64,000 nt of DNA from contig SVJJ01000006.1 of the NCBI GenBank assembly GCA_015069045.1, positions 56,503 to 120,502 on the forward strand, given 5' to 3'. Below the pieces are notes generated by a model. It saw only the letters and a list, made by a program, of their open reading frames with translations. It made no database searches and was not told the origin of the DNA. The translations under genes and the position numbers were made by a program. Shown here in pieces: positions 54,487 through 63,680 of this stretch. The DNA is from Oscillospiraceae bacterium (lineage in GTDB: Bacteria > Bacillota > Clostridia > UBA1381 > UBA9506). Every line of letters starts with the position of its first letter. Within the stretch, counting starts at the first letter, position 1.

Positions 54487-55044
54487 ATGGCAGAGTATTA
54501 TTTTATGTCACAGTTGCCATCTTTAGATGGTATCGACGATCATATGTCACTTCCTATTACGGAAGAACGGTTTTTAGAGCTTTGCCATCGATTTTTGGGA
54601 AAAAAAGCACAAAGGGAAATGGAAAAACTATCACTCATGCCACCGAGAGTTCGTGAAAACTCAGGTTCGGCATTGATTGAAACCTGGAATGAAGGGGAAC
54701 GAAATCTTCGACTTGCTCTTGCCAAAGTTCGTGCCGAAAAAATGAAAAAGCCTTTTGATATAGAAAGCAAAAACATTTCCCCTGAGCTTCTAAAAACGGT
54801 GCACACAGCCGTGGATATGGAAAATCCTTTGGAGGCAGAATATTTTTTAAATCGTCATCGTTTAAATTTTTTGGAGTCTATAAGACCGATGGATATTTTT
54901 TCGGAGGAATCCGTATTTTATTACGGACTTAAACTAAAATTGCTTTCAAGAATGAGAAGGTTTGATGCAGAAATTGGTAAGGCTTTATATAAAAAGAATT
55001 ATGACCTCATTATGAACGGAGAAAGGTTGGAGGCTACAAAATGA
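54487..55044 (+). CDS. DUF2764 V-ATPase operon protein
   Basis: A 185-residue protein beginning MAEYYFMSQLPSLDG. It matches the DUF2764 type found as the second gene of V-ATPase operons in Chlamydia, spirochaetes and Bacteroidetes, where it stands in the place of subunit C. It probably links the stator to the central stalk. It overlaps subunit A by 4 bp. Confidence 0.85.
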   Translation: MAEYYFMSQLPSLDGIDDHMSLPITEERFLELCHRFLGKKAQREMEKLSLMPPRVRENSGSALIETWNEGERNLRLALAKVRAEKMKKPFDIESKNISPELLKTVHTAVDMENPLEAEYFLNRHRLNFLESIRPMDIFSEESVFYYGLKLKLLSRMRRFDAEIGKALYKKNYDLIMNGERLEATK

Positions 55045-56816
55045 CCAAAAATATTGGAGAAGTTGTAAGCGTTAACGGAAATCTGGTGTCTGTCAAATTT
55101 GAAGGTCATGTTTCCATGAACGAAATATGTTTTGTTAAAGTGGAAGACACGGCGTTAAAAAGTGAAGTAATCCGTATTCGTGGGGATGTGGCACAGATAC
55201 AGGTTTATGAAATGACAGGCGGCATAAAATGTGGTGACCAGGTAGAATTTACCGGAGAAATGCTATCGGCTCAGCTTGGACCGGGATTACTCGGGCAGAT
55301 ATATGACGGACTTCAAAATCCTTTACCTATATTAGCGGAGCAAGCCGGTTGGTTTTTAGAGCGGGGCGTGTATGCAGAAGGATTAGATTCTGAGAAAAAA
55401 TGGGACTTTACTCCTGTGGCTAAAGTGGGCGATGTTGTTCGTGCCGGCGAATACATTGGTACAGTTCCGGAAGGGTTCTTTGTGCATAAAATTTTTGTCC
55501 CCTTTTATCTCCATGGAAATTATACTGTAAAATCTATTGCAGCAAAAGGAGAATATACCATAAAGGAAACTGTTGCCGTTATAACCGATGCGCGTGGGCA
55601 GGATATTCCTGTTTCTATGTCATTTAATTGGCCTGTTAAACGTGCGATAAAGTGCTATAGTGAAAGATTAGCTCCGGTTGAGACTATGGAAACAAAGGTG
55701 CGCCTGATTGATTCCTTCTTCCCCGTGGCAAAAGGCGGCACCTATTGTACACCCGGCCCCTTTGGCGCCGGAAAAACGGTTTTACAACACACCACATCAA
55801 AATATGCAGATGTTGATATTGTCATTATCGCCGCTTGTGGAGAACGTGCCGGCGAGGTTGTGGAAATGTTGACCGAATTTCCTGAGCTTAAGGACCCCAA
55901 AACCGGCCGTTCTCTTATGGAACGCACCATTATTATATGCAATACCTCCTCTATGCCAGTTGCATCCCGGGAAGCCTCGGTTTACACAGCGGTAACACTA
56001 GCAGAATATTATCGTCAAATGGGACTTAATGTTTTAATGCTGGCAGATTCAACCTCCCGTTGGGCACAAGCATTAAGAGAAATGTCGGGAAGGCTGGAAG
56101 AAATACCCGGCGAGGAGGCTTTTCCTGCATATCTGGAGTCCTATATTGCGGCTTTTTATGAAAGGGCGGGCTATGTTCGTTTGCCTGACGGAAGCACGGG
56201 CTCCGTTACAATCGGCGGTACCGTTTCTCCTGCGGGCGGTAACTTTGAAGAGCCTGTAACCCAAGCAACTCTAAAGGTTGTAGGCGCTTTTCACGGACTC
56301 TCCCGTGAACGGTCGGATGCAAGAAAATATCCTGCTATTGACCCCCTTATTTCCTGGTCTAAATATAAAACCGTAATCGACCCTAAAAAATCTGAATTTT
56401 GTAAAAACCTCCTGCTGCAGGGAGATGAAATCAGCTCCATGATGAAGGTTGTAGGCGAAGAAGGAACAACCCCCACAGACTATATAACCTATTTAAAGGC
56501 AGAAATGCTTGATGCCGTTTATCTGCAGCAAAACTCTTTTGATTTAATAGATGCCGGCTGCAATGCTTTGCGCCAGCGTTATGTCATGGATAAACTGATC
56601 TGTATTTTAGGTAGTGAATATACAATGACGGATAAGGATGAAGCCCGTAGCTTTTTTAACCGTTTGCGTCAGAAATTTATTGACTGGAATTATACTGCAT
56701 TTGAAAGTGATGCATTTAAAAAGGCCGAGGGCGAAATAGATGCACTTTATGAGGAAGGTCAAGGCAAAATCAGCCCTGAGGCAGCATTTTTATTGAATGG
56801 TGGTGAGCAAGAATGA
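55041..56816 (+). CDS. atpA: V-type ATPase catalytic subunit A
   Basis: A 591-residue catalytic subunit of the soluble head. The P-loop is G239-PFGAGK-T246, followed by [12 protein letters not shown] with the catalytic glutamate and [15 protein letters not shown]. The A-type non-homologous insertion (about 110-200) is present. The start ATG overlaps the DUF2764 stop as ATGA. All catalytic motifs are intact. Confidence 0.97.
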   Translation: MTKNIGEVVSVNGNLVSVKFEGHVSMNEICFVKVEDTALKSEVIRIRGDVAQIQVYEMTGGIKCGDQVEFTGEMLSAQLGPGLLGQIYDGLQNPLPILAEQAGWFLERGVYAEGLDSEKKWDFTPVAKVGDVVRAGEYIGTVPEGFFVHKIFVPFYLHGNYTVKSIAAKGEYTIKETVAVITDARGQDIPVSMSFNWPVKRAIKCYSERLAPVETMETKVRLIDSFFPVAKGGTYCTPGPFGAGKTVLQHTTSKYADVDIVIIAACGERAGEVVEMLTEFPELKDPKTGRSLMERTIIICNTSSMPVASREASVYTAVTLAEYYRQMGLNVLMLADSTSRWAQALREMSGRLEEIPGEEAFPAYLESYIAAFYERAGYVRLPDGSTGSVTIGGTVSPAGGNFEEPVTQATLKVVGAFHGLSRERSDARKYPAIDPLISWSKYKTVIDPKKSEFCKNLLLQGDEISSMMKVVGEEGTTPTDYITYLKAEMLDAVYLQQNSFDLIDAGCNALRQRYVMDKLICILGSEYTMTDKDEARSFFNRLRQKFIDWNYTAFESDAFKKAEGEIDALYEEGQGKISPEAAFLLNGGEQE

Positions 56817-58108
56817 ACAAAGTTTTTAACAGAATTGAATCTATCACCGGAAACGTTATTACCGTAAGAGCCAGGGATGTTCGTTATAATGAATTGGCAC
56901 AAATCAATACTCGCTTTGGAAAATCTCTTGCACAGGTTAACAAAATTGATGGGGAACTTGTTTCCCTTCAGGTATTTGCAGGGGGGCAGGGTATTTCCAC
57001 AGGAGATGAGGTTCGCTTTTTAGGCCATGAAATGCGGGTATCTTTTAGCGAAGACCTGTTGGGTCGCATATTTAACGGCTCAGGGGAGCCCATAGATAAA
57101 GGACCTGCCCTTTCTGAAAATATGAAACCGATAGGCAGACCATCTGTCAATCCTACCAAACGTATTCTTGCCAACCGAATGATGAGAACAAACATTCCTA
57201 TGATTGATATGTTTAATACATTGGTTGTTTCACAAAAATTGCCTATTTTCTCCATTTCGGGAGAACCTTATAATCAACTTCTTGCACGTATTGCAATGCA
57301 GGCAGAGACAGATGTTATCGTGCTAGGGGGAATGGGACTTAAATATGACGATTTCCTTTATTTTAAGGACGAGCTTTCAAAAGGCGGAGCGCTGAGTAAA
57401 ACCGTTATGTTTATTCACACGGCATCAGACCCCACAGTTGAATGTATGATGATTCCGGATATGGCACTGGCGGTTGCGGAGCAATTTGCCCTGCAAAATA
57501 AGGATGTATTGGTGCTCCTTACAGACATGACCAACTTTGCTGATGCCATGAAGGAAATTGCCATTACCCAGGAGCAGGTTCCTTCCAACAGAGGATATCC
57601 CGGAGACCTTTATTCCCAGCTTGCCTCTCGCTACGAAAAGGCGGTTGATTTTGCAAACTCCGGTTCTGTTACAGTTTTGGCTGTTACCACTATGCCCGGC
57701 GATGATGTAACCCATCCTGTTCCCGATAACACCGGTTATATCACAGAAGGTCAGTATTATCTGAAAGGGGGACGCATTGAACCCTTTGGCTCTCTTTCGC
57801 GACTGAAACAAAACGTAAATGGCAAAACACGTAAGGACCATCGCGCGCTTATGGATGCAATGATTCGTCTGTATTCATCCTATAAAGAGACGGTAGAAAA
57901 GAAAAATATGGGTTTTGCAATGAATCGTTGGGATGAAAAACTGCTTAAATATGGGGTGCTTTTTGAGAACAAATTGATGGATTTGTCGGTTAATTTGTCC
58001 CTTGAGGCAGCGTTAGACTTAGGGTGGGAAATCCTGTCCGATTGTTTTCAAAAAGATGAAACCGGAATAAAATCAGACCTTACGGATGAATTTTGGCCTG
58101 CAAAGTAA
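56813..58108 (+). CDS. atpB: V-type ATPase subunit B
   Basis: A 431-residue non-catalytic head subunit. It has the degenerate nucleotide site [13 protein letters not shown] in place of a P-loop and the conserved [16 protein letters not shown] stretch. It overlaps subunit A by 4 bp. Length is somewhat shorter than archaeal B, as in the Chlamydia-type complexes. Confidence 0.96.
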   Translation: MNKVFNRIESITGNVITVRARDVRYNELAQINTRFGKSLAQVNKIDGELVSLQVFAGGQGISTGDEVRFLGHEMRVSFSEDLLGRIFNGSGEPIDKGPALSENMKPIGRPSVNPTKRILANRMMRTNIPMIDMFNTLVVSQKLPIFSISGEPYNQLLARIAMQAETDVIVLGGMGLKYDDFLYFKDELSKGGALSKTVMFIHTASDPTVECMMIPDMALAVAEQFALQNKDVLVLLTDMTNFADAMKEIAITQEQVPSNRGYPGDLYSQLASRYEKAVDFANSGSVTVLAVTTMPGDDVTHPVPDNTGYITEGQYYLKGGRIEPFGSLSRLKQNVNGKTRKDHRALMDAMIRLYSSYKETVEKKNMGFAMNRWDEKLLKYGVLFENKLMDLSVNLSLEAALDLGWEILSDCFQKDETGIKSDLTDEFWPAK

Positions 58109-58122
58109 GGGGGACTGAAAAT

Positions 58123-58755
58123 TTGTCAAAAATAAAACTAACAAAAAATGAGTTAAAAGCACAAAAAGATGACCTTAAAATGTACCGAAGGTATTTGCCT
58201 ACACTAACCCTTAAAAAACAACAGCTCCAAACGGAAATTCGAGCCATTGAGTCAAAGGCTGAAGCAGCAAGACAAGAAAGAGAAACCCTCGAAAGAGGAT
58301 TTAACGATTGGATTGCAGTTTTTAGCGAGGAAAATGCTTTCCCCAAAGGGGCTATCACCGTACGCAACATTCATAAAGGGAAAGGAAACATTGCAGGTGT
58401 TACGATTCCCATATTTGAAGGCGCTGACTTTTCAAGAGAAGAGTATGATTTATATGAAACGCCTCTTTGGGTGGATATAGCCGCAAACCATATGGAAAAA
58501 GCGATGCTGCTTGATTTGGAGGCAGAAGTGCTGGAGGAACAAGGGCGGCTTTTAGAGGCAGAACTTCTTACAATTTCTCAAAGAGTGAATCTGTTTGAAA
58601 AGGTGAAAATTCCTGAAACGGAAGAAAATATTAAAAAAATATCCATTTATTTGGCAGACCAGCAGGTTAGTGCAGTAGTCCGTTCAAAAATTTCAAAGAG
58701 CAAAATAGCTGCTAAAAACGCTACCGATTCCGAAAGGCAGGGTTATTCGTTATGA
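58123..58755 (+). CDS. atpD: V-type ATPase subunit D
   Basis: A 210-residue central-rotor subunit, two long helices forming a coiled coil (LTKNELKAQKDDLKMYRRYL and the C-terminal VNLFEKVKIPETEENI). TTG 58123 lies 9 bp after AAGGGGG and gives the normal MSKIKLTK start. An earlier TTG at 58093 overlaps subunit B and has no ribosome site. Confidence 0.93.
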   Translation: MSKIKLTKNELKAQKDDLKMYRRYLPTLTLKKQQLQTEIRAIESKAEAARQERETLERGFNDWIAVFSEENAFPKGAITVRNIHKGKGNIAGVTIPIFEGADFSREEYDLYETPLWVDIAANHMEKAMLLDLEAEVLEEQGRLLEAELLTISQRVNLFEKVKIPETEENIKKISIYLADQQVSAVVRSKISKSKIAAKNATDSERQGYSL

Positions 58756-60662
58756 TTGTGCCTATGAAAAAAGTTTCTCTCATAATCAAGGGAGACAAAA
58801 AGCAAGAAACACTAAAAAAACTCCGTAAATTAGGACTTGTTCATATCGAAATAACGGAAGGCTCGGGGGATAAGTTAAACCAGCTCAAAGAACAGATTTC
58901 CTTACTGGAAAGAGGGATTTATAGCATAGGCAAAAAAAATAAAGCAGAAGAAAAAAGGGCAACCCCGCTCGAGGCGCTGTCTATAGCGCAGAAAATGACC
59001 TCTCTTACAGAACAAATAAAATCATATCAAGCAGAACAGGCGGCCCTTGTTAATGAGCTTGAGCGACTTAAAAGCTGGGGGGATATCAATCCGGATGAAA
59101 TTTACGATTTAAACAAAAAAGGTGTTGACATATCCCTTTATGAAATGCCAAAAACCGAATACGATACCTTGGGAGAAGGGGTTAAGACGATATGTCTTAG
59201 CAAAACAAAATCCTCGGTACAATGCCTTTTGATCAGATGTAGAACGGATGGCGAAGGAGAGATAATAGAGTCCTTGAGAGTCTATCGATTAGCGTTGCCG
59301 AAAATATCCACAGCCGAGATAAGGAAAAAAATTGATGACATAACCAACCGCATTAGAACAACAGAGGAGCAACTTGACTCCTATGCAGGTTATATCGGCA
59401 GCATGGAAGAAGCAATCAAAGAGCTTGAAAAAGAAATTGAGTTTGAGGTTTATGCTACCGGCATGGCAGATGAAACCTTATCAACCGAGGAAAAAAGAAA
59501 TGTTTCTGTTGCGTATTTCACAGGATATGTGGAGACAGAAAATCTTGATAGACTCAAAGAGGCGGCAAGGGAAAATTCCTGGGGACTTCTTGCGGAAGAA
59601 CCCAATAGAGAGGATAATGTACCCACGAAACTTAAAAATAATAAGTTCGTTAGTCTTATATATCCGCTAACCGACTTTTTAGGTACTGTACCGGGCTATT
59701 TTGAGTATGATATTTCGGCGTGGTTTTTGCTGTTTATTCTCATATTCTTCGGGATTATTTTCGGAGACGGCGGATATGGATTGCTGATTTGTGCCCTTTC
59801 CGGGATACCGATTTTAAAATCATTTATATCCAAAAAGCCTGTTTCGCCTGTTGTTTGGCTTGTTGGTCTTTTTGGATTGTCAACAGTGTTGTGGGGAACT
59901 CTCACCTGCACTTGGTTTGGTCTGTCACCGGAGCAGCTTCCGGGGTGGATTAAAAGATTGTCGATACCGGTTATTTCAAATGTGCATGCCGATACAATTT
60001 GGTATCCGTTCTGGACACAAGGAAAATCGGGACTGACCACAGGGCAAAACCTGCAAATATTCTGTTTTACACTAGCCCTTATTCAATTGACGGTAGCTCA
60101 CATTAAGTGTGCTGTGCGAAACAGAAAAACAGTTAAATCATTTGGCGATATAGGCGCAATACTGCAGCTTATGGGCATTTATTATCTGGTGCTTAGCCTT
60201 GTGGTAAATGCGGAGGTATTCAGTTTTGGACTTGTTATCGGCAGTATCCCCGTTGGTACGGTTGCCATTGCTTTTATAGCTGTTGGCTTTTGTTTGAGCT
60301 TTATATTTTCAAATTACGAGGGCAGTATAGTGCGATCCATACTTTCAAGCTGTACGAATATTGTATCTGTGTTGCTTGGTGTAGTCAATGTTTTTTCAGA
60401 TATTGTTTCTTATATACGCCTTTGGGCAGTTGGACTTGCCGGCGCTGCCATATCTGCAACCGTAAACGAGCTTGCAGGACCCCTGCTGGGCAATTTTATG
60501 TTTATGATACTGGCCATTATTCTCTTGGTGTTTGGCCATGGACTTAATATGATTTTAAATGTTTTGTCGATTATTGTCCATGGAATCAGGCTGAACACAT
60601 TGGAGTTTTCCTCTCATTTAGATATGTCGTGGAGTGGTCATAAATTTAAACCTTTTAAATAA
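58752..60662 (+). CDS. atpI: V-type ATPase membrane subunit I
   Basis: A 636-residue stator subunit (a-subunit type). The N-terminal 320 residues are a charged coiled-coil arm. The C-terminal half has about seven membrane helices, with SYIRLWAVGLAGAAISATVNE carrying the arginine needed for ion transfer. The start overlaps the subunit D stop as ATGA. Confidence 0.95.
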   Translation: MIVPMKKVSLIIKGDKKQETLKKLRKLGLVHIEITEGSGDKLNQLKEQISLLERGIYSIGKKNKAEEKRATPLEALSIAQKMTSLTEQIKSYQAEQAALVNELERLKSWGDINPDEIYDLNKKGVDISLYEMPKTEYDTLGEGVKTICLSKTKSSVQCLLIRCRTDGEGEIIESLRVYRLALPKISTAEIRKKIDDITNRIRTTEEQLDSYAGYIGSMEEAIKELEKEIEFEVYATGMADETLSTEEKRNVSVAYFTGYVETENLDRLKEAARENSWGLLAEEPNREDNVPTKLKNNKFVSLIYPLTDFLGTVPGYFEYDISAWFLLFILIFFGIIFGDGGYGLLICALSGIPILKSFISKKPVSPVVWLVGLFGLSTVLWGTLTCTWFGLSPEQLPGWIKRLSIPVISNVHADTIWYPFWTQGKSGLTTGQNLQIFCFTLALIQLTVAHIKCAVRNRKTVKSFGDIGAILQLMGIYYLVLSLVVNAEVFSFGLVIGSIPVGTVAIAFIAVGFCLSFIFSNYEGSIVRSILSSCTNIVSVLLGVVNVFSDIVSYIRLWAVGLAGAAISATVNELAGPLLGNFMFMILAIILLVFGHGLNMILNVLSIIVHGIRLNTLEFSSHLDMSWSGHKFKPFK

Positions 60663-60688
60663 TAAATTAATTATAAAGGAGAATTATT

Positions 60689-61114
60689 ATGAATTTAGGA
60701 TTATTAGGCGCAGCATTTGCCATGGGCATTGCCGCAACAGGCTCTGCAATCGGTATTGGTATTGCAGGACAGGCCTCTATCGGAGCATGGAAAAAGTGTT
60801 ACATGAGTAACAAAGCGGCACCGTTTATTCTTACGGTTTTTGCCGGCGCTCCCCTTACACAGACTATTTATGGTTTTCTTTTGATGCAGCAAATGAAGGC
60901 AGCCTCTACAGATCCCGGGTTTTTATTCGTGCTTGGAATCGTGTCAGGTGTTGCCATGGCGTTTTCTGCTGTTTTTCAGGGTAAGGCCGGTGCAGCCGGT
61001 GCAGATGCATTGGCGGATACCGGAAAAGGTTTTTCACAATATATTACCGTTGTTGGTCTTTGTGAAACCGTAGCGCTGTTTGCGCTTGTTTTCAGCATGG
61101 TAGCCTTAGGATAA
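60689..61114 (+). CDS. atpK: V-type ATPase rotor-ring subunit K
   Basis: A 141-residue proteolipid of two fused hairpins (four helices). The ion-binding glutamate is E126 in VVGLCETVALF. T57-Q58 in helix 2 and Q97 in helix 3 line up with Thr64, Gln65 and Gln110 of the sodium-binding NtpK of Enterococcus hirae. This favours Na+ over H+ as coupling ion, by motif only. It is the last gene of the operon. Confidence 0.94.
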   Translation: MNLGLLGAAFAMGIAATGSAIGIGIAGQASIGAWKKCYMSNKAAPFILTVFAGAPLTQTIYGFLLMQQMKAASTDPGFLFVLGIVSGVAMAFSAVFQGKAGAAGADALADTGKGFSQYITVVGLCETVALFALVFSMVALG

Positions 61115-61146
61115 AAAGGGCGTAACCTACCTAACAACGCAATAAG

Positions 61147-61265
61147 GGCTTTGAGGCACTAAAATCCTTCAAAGCCTTTTTTAGCTCTTAAATTTTGCAC
61201 CTTGCCACTTCTTTTCCCTTATTTCTAAGGAATTCTGACAGAAAAATGCCAGGAAAGGTATATGG
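61147..61265. repeat. Hairpin repeat, copy A, with the V-ATPase terminator
   Basis: The first hairpin GGCTTTGAGG/CCTTCAAAGCC is followed by T6 and serves as operon terminator. A second imperfect hairpin (TTTCTAAGGAATTCTG and partner) follows. The unit resembles 62420-62540 over about 120 bp in the same orientation. Confidence 0.75.
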
Positions 61266-61280
61266 AGTGTTTCTGTATTA

Positions 61281-61309
61281 TTGAAACGTGTAAGGAAATA
61301 TAGTATAAT
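61281..61309 (+). promoter_or_regulatory. Promoter of the alkyltransferase gene
   Basis: TTGAAA and TATAAT with a 17-bp spacer, 36 bp before the ATG. Confidence 0.8.
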
Positions 61310-61344
61310 ATAATCATCCGAAGAAGCAAAAGAGTGGTGCATGT

Positions 61345-61650
61345 ATGAACACATTTGAAAAAATTTATGAGGTTGTTAAAAACATCCCAAAAGGCAAGGT
61401 TGCAACCTACGGACAAGTCGCTATTCTTGCAGGAAATCCCCGTTGGGCACGAGTTGTAGGCTACGCTCTGCATGTAAATCCTGACACCTCTACAATTCCA
61501 TGTCATAGAGTAGTAAATCGTGAAGGCAGAGTTGCCCCGAATTTTGCATTCGGCAGTGGAGAGGTTCAAAGACAGTTGCTTGAAGCAGAGGGCGTTTTTT
61601 TTGAGCCAGACGGCAGAATTGATTTAAAAAAATATTGTATTAAGATATGA
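61345..61650 (+). CDS. Short O6-alkylguanine transferase-like protein
   Basis: A 101-residue MGMT domain protein. IPCHRVV carries the acceptor cysteine C53, and GKVATYGQVAILAG and RWARVVGYALHVNP match the DNA-binding helix-turn-helix. It lacks the N-terminal domain of Ogt, as alkyltransferase-like (ATL) proteins do, yet keeps the cysteine that ATL proteins lose. It may repair alkylated guanine directly. A methyltransferase gene follows 15 bp later. Confidence 0.88.
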   Translation: MNTFEKIYEVVKNIPKGKVATYGQVAILAGNPRWARVVGYALHVNPDTSTIPCHRVVNREGRVAPNFAFGSGEVQRQLLEAEGVFFEPDGRIDLKKYCIKI

Positions 61651-61665
61651 AAACGGGGTGAAAAA

Positions 61666-62382
61666 ATGAACAATCCCTGGAAAGAAATCGATTTGGATTC
61701 ATACGAAAAGCATATGAGTTTAGACAGTGTTTATCAACGGCAGGCAATGAATGAAATAATGAAAGAGCAGTTTTATGCTCATGATGTGAAAACCTTGATG
61801 ATATTAGGTATTGCAGGCGGGAACGGATTAGAGCATATTAAAAAAGACCGAATCGAGAAAGTGTTCGGGGTTGACATCAATAAAGATTACCTTGATGAGT
61901 GCGAAAAAAGATATCCTGAGCTTTGCGGAACTTTAGACACAATTTGTGCCGATTTAATGCGAGAAAATTTGCATTTACCAAACTCGGATTTGCTGATTGC
62001 AAACTTACTCATTGAATATGTCGGCTATGAATGTTTTAAAAAGGTGGTAGCGCTAGTAAACCCAAAGCATGTGTCTTGCATTATACAGATAAACACAGAG
62101 GAGTCTTTTGTATCCGATTCGCCATATCTCCATGTTTTTGACCGTTTGGATGAAGTTCATCATCAGATGGAAAAAACTGCCCTGATAAACTCTATGCAGG
62201 AGATTGGGTATGCAAAAGAACTTGTTGAAGAAAAAAATTTGCCTAACAGAAAGAAATTAGTGCGGATTGATTTCAAAAAAAGTTTGACGGAAGGCCACCC
62301 AATGAATTTATCGGAATTTGAATCGGAGTTTTCAAAACTGGATAGTAATTCCAAGTCCCGTAGGTTAGAGAAAGTAAAATAA
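61666..62382 (+). CDS. Class I SAM-dependent methyltransferase
   Basis: A 238-residue protein. Motif I is LGIAGGNGLEHIKK near residue 45, followed by VFGVDINKDYL (motif II acidic end) and a NLLIEYVGYECF motif IV region. Residues after about 205 form a charged tail. The substrate is unknown. It is co-transcribed with the MGMT-like gene. Confidence 0.8.
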   Translation: MNNPWKEIDLDSYEKHMSLDSVYQRQAMNEIMKEQFYAHDVKTLMILGIAGGNGLEHIKKDRIEKVFGVDINKDYLDECEKRYPELCGTLDTICADLMRENLHLPNSDLLIANLLIEYVGYECFKKVVALVNPKHVSCIIQINTEESFVSDSPYLHVFDRLDEVHHQMEKTALINSMQEIGYAKELVEEKNLPNRKKLVRIDFKKSLTEGHPMNLSEFESEFSKLDSNSKSRRLEKVK

Positions 62383-62419
62383 GAGAACCTAAAAACCGAA
62401 AAAACCGGCATAAAATCAA

Positions 62420-62540
62420 GGCTTTGAAGGGATAAAATCCTTCAAAGCCATAACGAGCACTCGAATTCAACGTATTGCCACCCGTACCCCTTTTTCTAAC
62501 AATTTCTGCTAGAAAAATATTAGAAGAGGTATTTAGGGAG
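62420..62540. repeat. Hairpin repeat, copy B
   Basis: GGCTTTGAAGG (62420-62430) and CCTTCAAAGCC (62439-62449) form a perfect 11-bp stem, and TTCTAACAATTTCT with its partner forms a second. It is the partner of 61147-61265. The T-run of copy A is missing, so it is a weaker terminator. Confidence 0.75.
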
Positions 62541-62559
62541 ATGGATTTATAATTTCCTT

Positions 62560-63258
62560 TTAATCAAGTATATTTCCGTCTGTTGAAATGGTCACAACTC
62601 TCCACGGGATAAATTTTCCGCTCGCTTGCAAAGCATTTTTAACTGCATTTTCAATGCCGCCGCAACAGGGAACCTCCATACGCACAACCGTTACGCTTTT
62701 TATATTGTTATTTGCAATGATAGCGGTAAGCTTTTCTGTGTAATCGCCTTCGTCAAGTTTCGGACATCCGATAAGGGTTATATGATTACGGATAAATTCA
62801 TTGTGAAAGTTTCCATAAGCATAAGCGGTACAATCGGCAGCTACCAAAAGATTTGCGACCTCAAAGTATGGTGCGCGTGCTGGAACAAGCTTAATCTGAA
62901 CAGGCCACTGCGTGAGCTGACTTGTCGCAGGCGCAAGAGGAACATTTATGTCGCAACTCTCTCTTTTGATTACTTTTGAATTGGTTCCAGGGCAACCGCA
63001 AGGGAGCGGGGAAACCGCCTTTTTTTCCTTTGCTCTCTTAATCGCCTCTTCATCGTAGGCAGGTGCCTCTCTTTCTTCAAATGTGATAGCACCCGTAGGG
63101 CAAGCAGGCAGACAATCTCCAAGACCATCGCAATAATCCTCGCGGGTAAGCTTTGCCTTTCCGTTTATCATTTCAATTGCACCTTCGTGGCAGGCTGCGG
63201 CACATAATCCGCAACCGTTACATTTTTCTTCATCAATTTTTATAATTTTTCTTATCAT
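62560..63258 (-). CDS. 4Fe-4S ferredoxin-type protein
   Basis: A 232-residue protein. The N-terminal two-cluster ferredoxin domain has CNGCGLCAAAC and CDGLGDCLPAC...GAI. A C-terminal domain (about 95-232) contains CGCPG, ADCTAYAYGNFH, IGCPKLD and VPCCGGIENAV, so more metal ligands are likely. It is typically encoded next to Crp/Fnr regulators of nitrosative or anaerobic response in Clostridia, as here. Confidence 0.88.
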   Translation of the reverse strand: MIRKIIKIDEEKCNGCGLCAAACHEGAIEMINGKAKLTREDYCDGLGDCLPACPTGAITFEEREAPAYDEEAIKRAKEKKAVSPLPCGCPGTNSKVIKRESCDINVPLAPATSQLTQWPVQIKLVPARAPYFEVANLLVAADCTAYAYGNFHNEFIRNHITLIGCPKLDEGDYTEKLTAIIANNNIKSVTVVRMEVPCCGGIENAVKNALQASGKFIPWRVVTISTDGNILD

Positions 63259-63272
63259 AATAGGTTACCTCC

Positions 63273-63301
63273 TTGATTTTCTATTCACATTATAGTATAA
63301 T
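63273..63301 (+). promoter_or_regulatory. Promoter of the Crp/Fnr gene
   Basis: TTGATT and TATAAT with a 17-bp spacer, in the divergent gap to the ferredoxin-type gene. Confidence 0.75.
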
Positions 63302-63316
63302 AATTGTAACAAGTCT

Positions 63317-63330
63317 GTTGTATTTACAAC
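63317..63330. promoter_or_regulatory. Crp/Fnr-type palindrome
   Basis: GTTGTATTTACAAC is a perfect 6-2-6 palindrome lying just after the predicted transcription start. Half sites of the TTGTA type fit Crp/Fnr regulators, so autoregulation is possible. Confidence 0.5.
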
Positions 63331-63344
63331 GAAAGGTGAATTTT

Positions 63345-63680
63345 ATGAAAAAATTTATTCCGATACTAAAACGCACCCGATTGTTTGCCGGCATTGGTGA
63401 AGATGAAATTGATTCACTGATTTCCTGCCTTGGCGCAAGACTTTTAGAATATCAAAAGGGTGAGTATGTTTTAAGACAAGGGGAACACATCTCTGATATT
63501 ATGATTCTGGCAGAGGGAAATCTCCACATACAAAAGGATGATTATTGGGGTAACCGCAGTATATTGGGTCAGATTTCTGTAGGTGAAATGTTTGGCGAGG
63601 CATATGCCAGCCCTGACAGCGGTGCTATGCTCAATGATGTTGTTGCAGTGGAAGACAGTACGCCATACACTCACTCCTGA
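63345..63680 (+). pseudogene. Crp/Fnr-family regulator, truncated
   Basis: ATG 63345 after AAAGGTG begins MKKFIPILKRTRLFAGIGED. The cyclic-nucleotide-binding fold runs to about residue 104 (SVGEMFGEAYASPDSGAML, VVAVEDST). The frame then stops after seven unrelated residues where VirB4 sequence starts. The dimer helix and DNA-binding helix-turn-helix are missing, so this copy cannot bind DNA. Confidence 0.85.

Noticed and set aside
58093..58755. Subunit D starting at TTG 58093
   Set aside because: It lies inside subunit B without a ribosome site. TTG 58123 follows AAGGGGG and gives the normal N-terminus.
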